Below are positions 1 through 9,903 of a stretch of 64,000 nucleotides of DNA, piece after piece. The first letter of the stretch is position 1. Each line of letters begins with the position of its first letter. The notes beneath the pieces are model-generated. The model made no database searches. It was not told the origin of the DNA and saw only the letters and a list, made by a program, of their open reading frames with translations. This DNA is from Paenibacillus camerounensis (GTDB lineage: Bacteria; Bacillota; Bacilli; Paenibacillales; Paenibacillaceae), in contig NZ_CCDG010000042.1 in NCBI RefSeq assembly GCF_000723885.1, positions 1-64,000 on the forward strand. The letters run 5' to 3'. A program made the translations under genes and the position numbers.

Positions 1-19
1 TGAATTATGAAATTGACTC

Positions 20-113
20 CAAAGTACACTTAATCTGATTGGACCCTAGACCCGCTGACTGAGGTTAACGTTTGGCAGGGACGCTCAATCCGCTGCTCGC
101 CGTTTCTCCTAAA
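20..113 (-). repeat. Dispersed intergenic repeat, copy A
   Basis: About 95 bp that match two other intergenic stretches in this window (49018-49075 on the plus strand and 51271-51366 on the minus strand). Read on the minus strand, the shared blocks are GCGGATTGA, a TCC-TGCC-AA-CG-TAACC core, AGTCAG, and a terminal TAAGTGTACTTTG. The copies differ by scattered substitutions, so this is an old interspersed repeat. No coding capacity is apparent. Confidence 0.6.
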
Positions 114-406
114 GTGAGGAAAGGAGAAATTTTGTTAACTTCATTATACACTATGGATATTTTTACCTTCATTTAAGAGGAAAGAATCATTTCTGGTAAA
201 GGAGTTAGCGGAAGCCCGAGAGAATGTTAAATTAATGTACGCTATTCAGCAAGGTGAGCAAGAAGCATGGACTATACGAACGATTGACTATATAGAAGAC
301 TAATGACGATTCTCCACGAAAAGAGCGTTATTCATCGCTTGGGTGAATACCGCTGTGTTGCTCACCTTTTTACGCCCGGATCAGTAGTTTGAACACAGCC
401 GCTTAA
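114..406. other. Gene-poor stretch with a possible gene remnant
   Basis: No intact gene is seen. One plus-strand reading frame ending at a TAA near 301-303 encodes about 35 plausible residues (around KELAEARENVKLMYAIQQ). It has no clear start and could be the tail of a lost gene. I cannot assign a function. Confidence 0.3.
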
Positions 407-808
407 TTAATGCCCCGTCCCTCTACCGCGCCCAGCGCCACCCCGGAATCCGCCACCACCGCCGCCGCGTGACTCCGTAATCTCAGTAATCTGCTCGCCA
501 TTAACCGTGACCGTGCCGCCGTTCAGCTCAGCAGTCCCGTCTGCATCAAGGGCGGAAGCGGCTTCTACATCAATAGTTCCTCCATTAATATAGAGATTAC
601 CGTTCGAGTCAAAACCATCCGTATCTCCGCTGCCCATCGTTACTTTTATCGTACCGCCGTTGACTTCAATGGACGCATTATCGTTCACTTTTGGCGTGGC
701 GTTGATGCCGTCATCTGTCGCATATATTGTGATCTGACCGTCATTTATTACGATAGTATTGCCTTCGATACTTTTCACAGTAGTCACAACATTCAATCTG
801 TACTCCAT
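407..808 (-). pseudogene. 5'-truncated duplicate of the Cthe_2159-type lipoprotein gene
   Basis: The encoded residues from about 15 onward are nearly identical to the last third of the lipoprotein at 7874-9148. They include the Asn/Gly beta-helix repeats (NGGTI, NDGQITI) and the Gly/Arg-rich tail ending RGTGH. The first residues do not match, there is no signal peptide, and the similarity breaks off near base 795. This is therefore a partial duplication lacking the 5' two thirds. The two copies lie in the same orientation on either side of the giant SLH gene. It may still be translated but would stay in the cytoplasm. Confidence 0.75.
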
Positions 809-825
809 CCCTATCCCGGCTGCAA

Positions 826-864
826 CAAAAAAACGGACTCAGACCTGGTCTGAAATCCGTTTTT
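826..864 (-). terminator. Rho-independent terminator of the SLH gene
   Basis: On the minus strand a long stem (arms around ACGGATTTCAGACC and GGTCTGAGTCCGT) is followed by a run of seven T, just downstream of the stop codon of the SLH-protein gene. Confidence 0.8.
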
Positions 865-877
865 TCTGCTTGTAATA

Positions 878-3800
878 TTATTCGTTGGTAAGAATTGAAT
901 GTTGTAGCAGCCGTTGAATCAGGACAGCCACTTCTGCACGCGTAACATTAGACTTAGCATCCAGTTTATTGCCGCTGCGTCCAGTAATTAGGCCGGCTCT
1001 GAAAGCAAGTGCCAGACCGTCCTTCGCCCAGCTGCCTACACTGCCTGCATCCTGGAAGCCCGCAAGCAAATCTGCTGCATCTGCAGCGCCGGTCCGCTCG
1101 GCAAGTCCTGTCAGCTTCATTGCTTTGGCGATCATAACCATTGCCTGCTCACGGGTAATTGGGTCATTCGGACGGAAGCTTCCATCCTCAAAGCCGGTAA
1201 TCAAGCCGTACTCAGAGGCAGCTTCGACCGCTCCTGCATACCAGGCATCCGGTGACACATCCCCAAAAGCAGTGTTCCCTTTACCAAGCTTCAGTCCCAG
1301 ACCCCGTACGATAATAGCTGCGAATTCTGCACGGGTAATATCAGCATTCGGATTAAATGTCGTTTCATTCACTCCGTTAATAACCATACGTGAACCCATA
1401 TCATTAACTGCATCCTTGGCCCAGTGGTTAGCCACATCCGCAAAGGTCAGCGGATGCCAGACCACGGAATAGGAGCTGTTTGTAAGACTGCTGATCTCCG
1501 CATAATATTGTCCATCCTTCAGAATGATTCTGGTTGGGACATGACGCACTGTTCCATCCGGATCCACTACAATCCCTGTCGTGATCCGGGACGGATCAAT
1601 ACCGTCAGGTATAGCCACTGTACGCTTCACATATGCGTTGAACCGGCTGATTTCTACCGTCGTGCTGCCGTAGGTCCCCGTAACAATGAAGTCAAACGAC
1701 GGAGCCACAAGAGTAAAGCCGCCTCTGCCTGCTGCCCCCGATATGACCTGATTCATGGAAGCCGAAGCTTCGCCGATGGTGATTGTAAGCTTAACGTCCT
1801 CCAGGCTCACCCCGGCTCCCAGCTGCCGGGCAAGTGCTTCGATATTAATCTGCTTGGCAGGCAGCGTATACGATGCAGTATTCGTCTGAAGCACCAGGGT
1901 AGCTGATACATTCTCCATATTTTTTATCATCTGACCGTCAAGCTCGCCGACAAAAACATTAGAATCCAGCAGTACCGGAATGGTAACCACTGCCCCATTG
2001 CCCTCCGCATCCAGCTTAGCCTGGAGTTTAGCCGGGTCAACGGCGATTACGGTTGTTTTTACGTTGCCTGAGGTTGTCGTTGTTGCGGTACCCGCATTCT
2101 CCTGTTTGCCGTTAACAAGGACGATTACTTCTGTTACGGTGCTAGTAGAAGCTGTGCCCCTATTGGTGCTTCCAGTGCCGCCATTCGTATTGCCTGGATC
2201 AGTGCCCGGTAGGACAGGATTTACCGGCTCCGCCGTCACAACTGCTTTCACACTGCCGTATTTCATTACTTTGCCGCCGGCATCCACTTCGGCAATACCG
2301 ATTACATCCCCATTCACCGCAGGAATCAGCCCATCACTGCCTACCAGCGCGAACCCGGCAAGGAGCTCACCCAAATTCGGCACCACCGCATTCCCGGCAC
2401 CAAAATTCTTATAGTAGAGCTTGTTCCCCTCAGCAGGTGCAGGCGTAACCTTAATTGCAGTCCTTCCGTCATTGGCTGTACCGGCTGGATCGCTTGCAGT
2501 CACAGTAAGACCACTGGCAGGAACGGGTGCCGTTTCTGTGAAAATAAGTGTAGTATCTGGTCCTGCCGGTACAGAACCGCTGGCAGCCACCCGCACTCTA
2601 ACGGTATGCTCACCGCTCAAATCAGGCAGGTTCGTGCCGTTGTACCGCACGTAAGGCCCACCATCTACCGCAAATTCCATGCTTGTATCCAGACCGGTAA
2701 TTACATTGTTCCAGTCGTCAGCCGTAACTGCTGGTGCAGACGGGATAGCTGCTCCGGAGTCGTGCACGGTAACCTGGAGGGCGATTGAAGCAAACGCCGT
2801 TGGCGATGCCTTCAGCCGGACATCATACGTCCCCGGTGTAAGCCCCGTTACCGCAGTATCTTCAACTATTGTCCAAAAGCCCCCGCTGCCCTGCTTATAT
2901 TCCATATCCAGCGTAACGTTTTGAATGGAGCCATTGTTAGCGCCAATATAGGTAACATCTGTAACGGTTACTCCTGCAGGTGCAGCAGCACGGGCCGGAA
3001 CCGCCAGCGGCTGCGCTGCACTGTCCGTCGTCGCCGAGCCGTCACCCTGCTTCACGATGCTCAGCGTAGTGCCCAGCCAGCTGCTGAGTATTGCCAGCTT
3101 GCCATTGGCATCTGCCGTAACGGACGTGCCGTTCACCGTGTACGTGCCGTTTGCCGTCAGGCCAGTCAGTTGCTCGGCGGTGTAGTCGATTACCGCCGCC
3201 GGGGTCGTTTCCGGCGTTGCCGTGAACGCACCGACCGTCACCTGGACCGCAGTCGACCTGAACGACGTCGGTGTCGCCTTCACCCGGACGCTGTACGTGT
3301 CCGGCTCAAGCCCCGTCACACTTGTACCTGTGACTGTCGTCCAAGCTCCGGCTATGCCCTGCTTGTACTCCAGCGCCGATGTCACGCCGGTCAATGTTCC
3401 GTCGTCACCCTCCGCTGCCGTCTCATCCGTTGCCGCCACACCTGTCGGCGCCGCCGGACGAACCGGAACTGCCAGCGGCTGCGCTGCGCTGTCCGTCGTC
3501 GCCGAGCCGTCGCCCTGCTTCACGATGCTCAGCGTAGTGCCCAGCCAGCTGCTGAGTATTGCCAGCTTGCCATTGGCATCTGCCGTAACGGACGTGCCGT
3601 TTACCGTGTACGTGCCGTTTGCCGTCAGGCCGGTCAGCTGCTCGGCGGTGTAGTCAATCACCGCCGCCGGGGTTGCTTCCGGCGTTGCCGTGAATGCACC
3701 CACCGTTGCCTGGACCGCAGCCGACGCGAACGACGTCGATGTCGCCTTCACCCGGACGCTGTACGTGTCCGGCTCAAGCCCCGTCACACTTGTACCTGTG

Positions 3801-6800
3801 ACTGTCGTCCAAGCCCCGGCTATGCCCTGCTTGTACTCCAGCGCCGATGTCACGCCGGTCAGCGTACCGCCGTCACCCTCCGCTGCCGTCTCATCCGTTG
3901 CCGCCACACCTGCCGGCGCCGCCGGACGGGCCGGAACCGCCAGCGGCTGCGCTGCGCTGTCCGTCGTCGCCGAGCCGTCACCCTGCTTCACGATGCTCAG
4001 CGTAGTGCCCAGCCAGCTGCTGTTGATAGCCAGCTTGCCGCTGGCATCTGCTGTAACGGCCGTGCCGTTTACCGTGTACGTGCCGTTTGCCGTCAGGCCG
4101 GTCAACTGCTCGGCGGTGTAGTCAATCACCGCCGCCGGGGTTGCTTCCGGCGTTGCCGTGAATGCACCCACCGTTGCCTGCGCCGCAAGCGACGCGAACG
4201 ACGTCGATGTCGCCTTCACCCGCATGCTGTACGTGTCCGGCTCAAGCCCCGTCACACTTGTACCTGTGACTGTCGTCCAAGCTCCCGCTGTACCCTGCTT
4301 GTACTCCAGCGCAGATGTCACGCCGGTCAATGTTCCGTCGTCACCCTCCACTGCCGTCTCATCCGTTGCCGCCACACCTGTCGGCGCCGCCGGACGAACC
4401 GGAACCGCCAGCGGCTGCGCTGCGCTGTCCGTCGTCCCCGAGCCGTCGCCCTGCTTCACGATGCTCAGCGTAGTGCCCAGCCAGCTGCTGTTAATCGCCA
4501 GCTTGCCATTGGCATCTGCCGTAACGGACGTGCCGTTCACCGTGTACGTGCCGTTTGCCGTCAGGCCAGTCAGCTGCTCGGCGGTGTAGTCGATTACCGC
4601 CGCCGGGGTTGCTTCCGGCGTTGCCGTGAATGCACCCACCGTTGCCTGGACCGCAGTCGACCTGAACGACGTCGAGGTCGCCTTCACCCGCACGCTGTAC
4701 GTGTCCGGCTCAAGCCCCGTCACACTTGTACCTGTGACTGTCGTCCAAGCTCCCGCTGTACCCTGCTTGTACTCCAGCGCCGATGTCACGCCGGTCAGCG
4801 TACCGTCGTCACCATCCGCTGCCGTCTCATCCGTTGCCGCCACACCTGTCGGCGCCGCCGGACGAACCGGAACCGCCAGCGGCTGCGCTGCGCTGTCCGT
4901 CGTCCCCGAGCCGTCGCCCTGCTTCACGATGCTCAGCGTAGTGCCCAGCCAGCTGCTGAGTATTGCCAGCTTGCCATTGGCATCTGCCGTAACGGCCGTG
5001 CCGTTCACCGTATACGTACCGTTTGCCGTCAGGCCAGTCAACTGCTCGGCGGTGTAGTCAATCACCGCCGCCGGGGTCGTTTCCGGCGTTGCCGTGAACG
5101 CACCCACCGTTGCCTGGACCGCAGTCGACGCGAACGACGTCGAGGTCGCCTTCACCCGGACGCTGTACGTGTCCGGCTCAAGCCCCGTAACACTTGTACC
5201 TGTGACTGTCGTCCAAGCTCCAACTATACCCTGCTTGTACTCCAGCGCCGATGTCACGCCGGTCAATGTTCCGTCGTCACCCTCCACTGCCGTCTCATCC
5301 GTTGCCGCCACACCTGTCGGCGCCGCCGGACGAACCGGAACTGCCAGCGGCTGCGCTGCGCTGTCCGTCGTCGCCGAGCCGTCGCCCTGCTTCACGATGC
5401 TCAGCGTAGTGCCCAGCCAGCTGCTGTTAATCGCCAGCTTGCCGCTGGCATCCGCCGTAACGGCCGTACCGTTCACCGTGTACGTACCGTTTGCCGTCAG
5501 GCCGGTCAGCTGCTCATCGCTGTAGTCGATCACCGCTGCCGGGGTTGCTTCCGCTACTCCTCCAGGTCCACTTCCCAGCACAATCCTTGTACTGTTATTA
5601 CCTGCGATATAAAATTTATTATCCGTATAGATAATCTGGTTGAGTCCGCTGCCGCTTACTCCCAGTGCCTGCTCATCATACTTGGTCCAGTTCTGAAGAT
5701 CCGTAGATGAATAAGCGATATGATGGGTTCGTCCCTGAACGTCATATACTAAGCCGGCAGCAACATAATTCCCGTTACCATAAGCTATCGAACGCAGCTC
5801 AGGCCAGGCAGGATCGCTGTCCATCAGATGTTCGGTCCAGACCGAGCTGCTGCTCAAGGCTCCGGTTGTCTCCAGAACATGTGCTGTTCCTTCCGCTCCG
5901 TTCGTAGCCGTAACAATATATTGTCCATTGGCATAGGTGATATCATAAATAGCGTAATAGGAGCTGGATTGCAGATAATCATTAACAAGCGTATCCAGTG
6001 AATTCCAGCTCACCCCATTCGTAGAGAACCAGACACCTCCATAACCAAAAGCTACATATACCCCGTTTACTTGCTTTACATTATAGAAGTCAGCCCCGCT
6101 CAGAGTTGTTGCTTTGGTCCAGGAGGTTCCGTTAGCCGACTGGAGAATATCATTCGCGGTGACTGCAACAAAACCGCCGGGTCCATAGGCCAGTCCTGTG
6201 ACAGGGCCGGCAACCCCGGCAGGCAAATCCGAGGTAGTCCAGGCTTGCGCATCAGCGGACACACCTATTATTTTCCCTGCTGCAACGAACAGGTTGTTTC
6301 CATACGCAATCGAGGTCAATCCCTGAGCAGGGAGCACACCATCATTGGTCTCCAGCTGATCCCAGCCGCTTGGAGAGGAAGCAATAAGACCATCCGGGAG
6401 CTCACCGCCCATATTGGGATTAACGATTCCGGAAATCGCCCATGTATTGCCGTTGTAAGCGATCCCTTTTAGATCGCCTCCGATTCTTTTCCACTTCGAT
6501 AAATCAGGAGTAACAACCAGATTTTGCGAAGAGTGCGTCAGCAGAACCATTCCGGTGCCATTGGAGGCTGCTGAACGTATCGTCTGGTTAGTAACAGCAG
6601 CTGCCGGTGTCCAAGACGCTCCGCCATTTGCCGAGCTGAACATTGCCCCTTCTCTGCCATAGCGGTACAGACTTGAGCCGGCCTGCACAACGCCAAGCGA
6701 CCGGTTGTAGGAAGAATCCGCGGAAAACGTAATTCCATCACTGCTGGCAAAGCCTTCATTCCAGTTATGTGACATGTGAAGCTTGCCGTCATACACAGAC

Positions 6801-7618
6801 AAGAAGTCCAATGCATTTAATCCGCTTGCACCAGGCAAAAATTTAATCATCCAGCCTGTCCCGTTGCTTAAATAAGCATACCCGCCAAACATATTACCGG
6901 TGACAACATATTTCCCGTTAAAGTATTGAATGTCCGTCAAAAAAAAGGTAGTGCTGGTGGTTGATCCGCTGGGCCAAAAACAAGCCGTTGTACTCCACTG
7001 GCTCCAGTTTTGCCCGTCTGCGGATGAATAGATAACGCCCAAATCCTCCGAGCGGACAGTGACACTGGTGCTTTTACTCCATCTTCCGCCCACAGCATAA
7101 AATGCCCCGTTTATGTAGCGCACCTTTTGCAGAATATCAGCATCAACCGCTGCGGATCGATCTGTCCAGGTTACACCGCCGTCCGTGGAGACGATCAGTC
7201 TGGCTTTTGCGCCGGAGCTCAGATACTCCAGTCCTGCTACCACATAAGTACTTCCATTGAAGTCAATGCTTCTCCATGAAATCCCTGAAGGGGATACCGG
7301 AACATTAAGCCTGGTCCAATGAATGCCATCCGCTGATTGAGAAATCTTACCGGCTTCTCCTACTGCGGTATATTTTCCATTGGCATAGATAACGCTGTTT
7401 AATCCGCCGTCCGCATCCTCAGATACCGCCGACTCAATTGTTAGACCTCCGCCTGAAGCCTGCGCTCTGGCAACGCTTAGATTAGGGAATATTAATAAGA
7501 GTACGAGGAAAAAAAGCATAGCTTTCTTCCACAACATTCGCTTCTTCACATGCATTCTCCTATTCTCTATTAAAATACTGTCTGCCGGATAATTCTGCAG
7601 CTGCCCATCATATCCCAA
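878..7618 (-). CDS. Giant SLH-domain surface protein with six 156-residue repeats
   Basis: A 2,246-residue exported protein anchored to the cell wall. A basic-hydrophobic signal peptide (residues about 24-53) is followed by about 630 residues of BNR/Asp-box-like blades such as SADGIHWT and STDGGVTWT, probably a beta-propeller. Residues about 690-1620 hold six tandem repeats of exactly 156 residues, each with IDYTAEQLTGLTANGTYTVN and an ALEYKQG block; the sixth diverges in its second half. A linker follows, then three SLH domains (about 2059-2246) of the type that binds pyruvylated wall polymer. The TTG start at 7618 has a strong AGGAGGGG site, but a GTG at 7549 also has an AGGAG at good spacing and would begin directly at the signal peptide. 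Ligand unknown; adhesion or surface display is inferred. Confidence 0.9.
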   Translation of the reverse strand: MGYDGQLQNYPADSILIENRRMHVKKRMLWKKAMLFFLVLLLIFPNLSVARAQASGGGLTIESAVSEDADGGLNSVIYANGKYTAVGEAGKISQSADGIHWTRLNVPVSPSGISWRSIDFNGSTYVVAGLEYLSSGAKARLIVSTDGGVTWTDRSAAVDADILQKVRYINGAFYAVGGRWSKSTSVTVRSEDLGVIYSSADGQNWSQWSTTACFWPSGSTTSTTFFLTDIQYFNGKYVVTGNMFGGYAYLSNGTGWMIKFLPGASGLNALDFLSVYDGKLHMSHNWNEGFASSDGITFSADSSYNRSLGVVQAGSSLYRYGREGAMFSSANGGASWTPAAAVTNQTIRSAASNGTGMVLLTHSSQNLVVTPDLSKWKRIGGDLKGIAYNGNTWAISGIVNPNMGGELPDGLIASSPSGWDQLETNDGVLPAQGLTSIAYGNNLFVAAGKIIGVSADAQAWTTSDLPAGVAGPVTGLAYGPGGFVAVTANDILQSANGTSWTKATTLSGADFYNVKQVNGVYVAFGYGGVWFSTNGVSWNSLDTLVNDYLQSSSYYAIYDITYANGQYIVTATNGAEGTAHVLETTGALSSSSVWTEHLMDSDPAWPELRSIAYGNGNYVAAGLVYDVQGRTHHIAYSSTDLQNWTKYDEQALGVSGSGLNQIIYTDNKFYIAGNNSTRIVLGSGPGGVAEATPAAVIDYSDEQLTGLTANGTYTVNGTAVTADASGKLAINSSWLGTTLSIVKQGDGSATTDSAAQPLAVPVRPAAPTGVAATDETAVEGDDGTLTGVTSALEYKQGIVGAWTTVTGTSVTGLEPDTYSVRVKATSTSFASTAVQATVGAFTATPETTPAAVIDYTAEQLTGLTANGTYTVNGTAVTADANGKLAILSSWLGTTLSIVKQGDGSGTTDSAAQPLAVPVRPAAPTGVAATDETAADGDDGTLTGVTSALEYKQGTAGAWTTVTGTSVTGLEPDTYSVRVKATSTSFRSTAVQATVGAFTATPEATPAAVIDYTAEQLTGLTANGTYTVNGTSVTADANGKLAINSSWLGTTLSIVKQGDGSGTTDSAAQPLAVPVRPAAPTGVAATDETAVEGDDGTLTGVTSALEYKQGTAGAWTTVTGTSVTGLEPDTYSMRVKATSTSFASLAAQATVGAFTATPEATPAAVIDYTAEQLTGLTANGTYTVNGTAVTADASGKLAINSSWLGTTLSIVKQGDGSATTDSAAQPLAVPARPAAPAGVAATDETAAEGDGGTLTGVTSALEYKQGIAGAWTTVTGTSVTGLEPDTYSVRVKATSTSFASAAVQATVGAFTATPEATPAAVIDYTAEQLTGLTANGTYTVNGTSVTADANGKLAILSSWLGTTLSIVKQGDGSATTDSAAQPLAVPVRPAAPTGVAATDETAAEGDDGTLTGVTSALEYKQGIAGAWTTVTGTSVTGLEPDTYSVRVKATPTSFRSTAVQVTVGAFTATPETTPAAVIDYTAEQLTGLTANGTYTVNGTSVTADANGKLAILSSWLGTTLSIVKQGDGSATTDSAAQPLAVPARAAAPAGVTVTDVTYIGANNGSIQNVTLDMEYKQGSGGFWTIVEDTAVTGLTPGTYDVRLKASPTAFASIALQVTVHDSGAAIPSAPAVTADDWNNVITGLDTSMEFAVDGGPYVRYNGTNLPDLSGEHTVRVRVAASGSVPAGPDTTLIFTETAPVPASGLTVTASDPAGTANDGRTAIKVTPAPAEGNKLYYKNFGAGNAVVPNLGELLAGFALVGSDGLIPAVNGDVIGIAEVDAGGKVMKYGSVKAVVTAEPVNPVLPGTDPGNTNGGTGSTNRGTASTSTVTEVIVLVNGKQENAGTATTTTSGNVKTTVIAVDPAKLQAKLDAEGNGAVVTIPVLLDSNVFVGELDGQMIKNMENVSATLVLQTNTASYTLPAKQINIEALARQLGAGVSLEDVKLTITIGEASASMNQVISGAAGRGGFTLVAPSFDFIVTGTYGSTTVEISRFNAYVKRTVAIPDGIDPSRITTGIVVDPDGTVRHVPTRIILKDGQYYAEISSLTNSSYSVVWHPLTFADVANHWAKDAVNDMGSRMVINGVNETTFNPNADITRAEFAAIIVRGLGLKLGKGNTAFGDVSPDAWYAGAVEAASEYGLITGFEDGSFRPNDPITREQAMVMIAKAMKLTGLAERTGAADAADLLAGFQDAGSVGSWAKDGLALAFRAGLITGRSGNKLDAKSNVTRAEVAVLIQRLLQHSILTNE
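2758..5551 (-). repeat. Six tandem 468-bp coding repeats
   Basis: Within the SLH-protein gene the sequence recurs with an exact period of 468 bp (equivalent points at 3222, 3690, 4158, 4626 and 5094). The copies are almost identical at the DNA level, which points to recent expansion or ongoing homogenisation. The downstream half of the last copy has diverged. Confidence 0.95.
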
Positions 7619-7772
7619 GAAGGCCCCTCCTATAGTTGTTATGATTGTTTATCGACAAATCGGGTGAATAAATTACGTCTTTTGTCACATTTTTTTCAAA
7701 ATATCATTTAAAAGCGACATTTCCCCTTGCCTGAGTTCCCATCGCCAAAAAACGAGCATTTTTACAAACCAA

Positions 7773-7820
7773 AACAGGCCTTCTCCGTCTATTAAACAGA
7801 TAAGACCTGCTTGAATTTAA
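7773..7820 (-). terminator. Possible terminator after the Cthe_2159-type gene
   Basis: On the minus strand CAGGTCTT and AAGGCCTG can pair, and a TTTTGGTTTG tract follows. The loop is long, so this is a moderate candidate. Confidence 0.4.
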
Positions 7821-7873
7821 TTCCAGTTATTTTAAAAAAATAACTCCACACTAAACCCTTATACCCGGTTAAT

Positions 7874-9148
7874 CTAATGCCCAGTTCCTCTACCGCCACC
7901 AGCGCCGCCACCGAATCCCCCGCCGCCGCGTGACTCCGTAATCTCAGTAATCTGCTCGCCATTAACCGTGACCGTTCCGCCGTTCAGCTCAGCAGTCCCG
8001 TCCGCATCAAAGGCGGAAGTGGCTTCTACATCAATAGTTCCTCCATTAATATAGAGATTACCGTTCGAGTCAAAAGCATCCGTATCTCCGCTGCCCATCG
8101 TTACTTTGATTGTACCGCCGTTGACTTCAATGGACGCATTATCGTTCACCTTTGGCGTGGCGTTGATGCCGTCATCTGTCGCATATATTGTGATCTGACC
8201 GTCATTAATTATGATAGTATTGCCCTCGATGCCTTCCACAGCAGTCTCAATATTAAGGGTACCGCCGTCGATCTGCACAAGGTTGTTAGCCGTAATGGCA
8301 TCATCCGCAGCAGTAATATTAAGCGTGCCGCCTGTAATGTAGATATTCCCAAGCGTAGTGTCCTCTTCATTTTCGCTATGCAGGGCATCCTTACCGGTAT
8401 CAATGGTAATCGTTCCATCGCTAATCAGAATGGCATCGTTCGCTTCCAGTGCATCTGCAGAGGACTCTATGGTATACACGCCGCCGGTAATTTTGAGATC
8501 ATCCTTGGAAGAAATGCCATTGCCTTGAGCCGACACAATGTCCAGGCTTCCGGTTCCGTTCAGCGTCACATCGGCTCTGGAGAAAATCACCGCATCCAGA
8601 TTAGTCTCCCCATCCGCCGCGTAGGTTCCGGTAACCTCCATATGATTGTCGCTGTCAGTTGAGGTAACGAAGATTTTATCTGCTGCTTTTACATAAATGG
8701 CCGGTGCATCAGCATTGGTTATACTGACACCGTCAAGGACGATCTGCACCTTCGCTTCCTCAGCAGCATCGACCGTCACCGTTACATTCTCCACATCACC
8801 GCTTAAGACATATACGCCTTCCTCGCTCAGGGTGACATCCTGATTGCTTACCAGATCCATCCGGGTGGCAGCTGTCAGATCCGCCGTCTGCTCCAGATCG
8901 CGGTCAGTGAACAGTGCCGATGTATCTGTAACCGTTGTTCCCGTTGTTGCAGTGCCTTCAGCTGCTTCTCCTGTTGACGTTGTGCCGGATGACACGGTAG
9001 AAGCTGCTGTCTGCGTAGCTGCTGCTTGTGTACTTGTAACTACTGCCGCGCTATTATCCTGCGCATTAGAGCACCCTACGATAGATAGACTTAATAATGC
9101 GGCGAACGTTAGAACCTTTATGCTGATCAGACTGTTGTTTTTCATCAT
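7874..9148 (-). CDS. Cthe_2159-type carbohydrate-binding lipoprotein
   Basis: A 424-residue secreted lipoprotein. The signal peptide ends in a lipobox (SIVGC, Cys26), so it is expected to be tethered to the outer face of the membrane. After a Ser/Thr/Ala-rich linker the body is built of short beta-helix-like repeats with NGGT, NDGQ and ITGG turns. This is typical of the Cthe_2159 family, whose founding member binds acidic polysaccharide such as polygalacturonate. The C-terminus is Gly-rich (GGGGFGGGAGGGRGTGH). AAGGAG precedes the ATG. The gene has a truncated duplicate at 407-808. Binding to wall or plant polysaccharide is inferred from the family. Confidence 0.85.
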   Translation of the reverse strand: MMKNNSLISIKVLTFAALLSLSIVGCSNAQDNSAAVVTSTQAAATQTAASTVSSGTTSTGEAAEGTATTGTTVTDTSALFTDRDLEQTADLTAATRMDLVSNQDVTLSEEGVYVLSGDVENVTVTVDAAEEAKVQIVLDGVSITNADAPAIYVKAADKIFVTSTDSDNHMEVTGTYAADGETNLDAVIFSRADVTLNGTGSLDIVSAQGNGISSKDDLKITGGVYTIESSADALEANDAILISDGTITIDTGKDALHSENEEDTTLGNIYITGGTLNITAADDAITANNLVQIDGGTLNIETAVEGIEGNTIIINDGQITIYATDDGINATPKVNDNASIEVNGGTIKVTMGSGDTDAFDSNGNLYINGGTIDVEATSAFDADGTAELNGGTVTVNGEQITEITESRGGGGFGGGAGGGRGTGH

Positions 9149-9235
9149 TGAACACTCCTTGTATAATCAGATGCAATCGTTGTTTGAATTAACATTATTG
9201 CGTTCTGGCTTATACAAAGCATAAACGATCTACCT

Positions 9236-9469
9236 TTAACCAAACTTAAATGGGATGAGCCGTTGTTCCCACACTTTATCAAGAAGTTCGCCCACTTCCG
9301 TAAATCTTTTGACCGGCAGCGGGCTGATCTGCTTCCCTCCGACCATAACCATAGCCTCATCGGCCAGCGCCCTGATGGTCTCCAGCCGATTCTGGGCAAG
9401 CATGATCAGATCCGCCTGCTTACCGGCATCGATGCTCCCTGTCCGATCACCGATCCCTATTGACTGCAC
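9236..9469 (-). pseudogene. C-terminal remnant of an amidohydrolase
   Basis: Seventy-seven residues that match only the end of a metal-dependent amidohydrolase: GDRTGSIDAGKQADLIML is the typical C-terminal strand where the composite beta-sandwich re-forms, followed by MVGGKQI. The metal-binding His/Asp residues of the TIM barrel and the whole N-terminal part are missing, so this is a gene fragment. It marks the edge between the GC-richer surface-gene region and the AT-rich block that follows. Confidence 0.65.
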
Positions 9470-9691
9470 CTTACTGCGTCCCTTTATAATAAATAGATTG
9501 TTCAGTATTAAAATAAACCCTTGCTGCAGGTTTTGTCTAACCTGGCTTGGGTTTGTTTAGTAAGATTATTATTAAAAAGCTCCTCGTCCACTTCCATAGT
9601 TCTAATTGTATGTCCAATTATAAATGTTATCGAATTCTATATTAAGCAGTTTCTTAAATATATATTCGGAGGTAAGCATCGTCAATATACT

Positions 9692-9889
9692 TTAGTCTTC
9701 TTTTAAACTTTCCAAAATTATATTAACTTTTTGGGCAATGTCCGAATTATGCTTCATTTTGGCATACTCACGGAATGCATCCTGTAGAAGCACACCTTTC
9801 TCTTTTTTACTAACAAATGACCATGTATTTAACAGATCGATAAAATCAATTTCAAACCTGAAGCTACTTGTCGTTTTTGATTTTGTCAT
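9692..9889 (-). CDS. Small ribbon-helix-helix-like protein
   Basis: Sixty-five residues. The pattern SSFRFEIDFIDLLNTW, then KEKGVLLQDAFREYAKM, resembles a ribbon-helix-helix fold (a beta strand followed by two helices, the second with A-REY), the fold of CopG/Arc repressors and many antitoxins. GAGGGGCGAA lies directly upstream of the ATG. It starts 14 bp after the DGQHR/ParB-like gene and is the last gene of that operon. A role as autoregulatory DNA-binding protein is inferred; the assignment is by pattern only. Confidence 0.55.
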   Translation of the reverse strand: MTKSKTTSSFRFEIDFIDLLNTWSFVSKKEKGVLLQDAFREYAKMKHNSDIAQKVNIILESLKED

Positions 9890-9903
9890 TTCGCCCCTCG
9901 ATT

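Noticed and set aside
2758..5551. CRISPR-like or satellite array
   Set aside because: The repeats are 468 bp long, contiguous and in frame with one protein.
2921..5710. A 929-codon open frame on the plus strand, plus five 143-codon frames at 468-bp spacing
   Set aside because: They are antisense to the repeat region of the SLH gene, recur with its period, and encode Arg/Cys-rich or Val/Ser-rich sequence without ribosome sites; they are a by-product of biased codon use.
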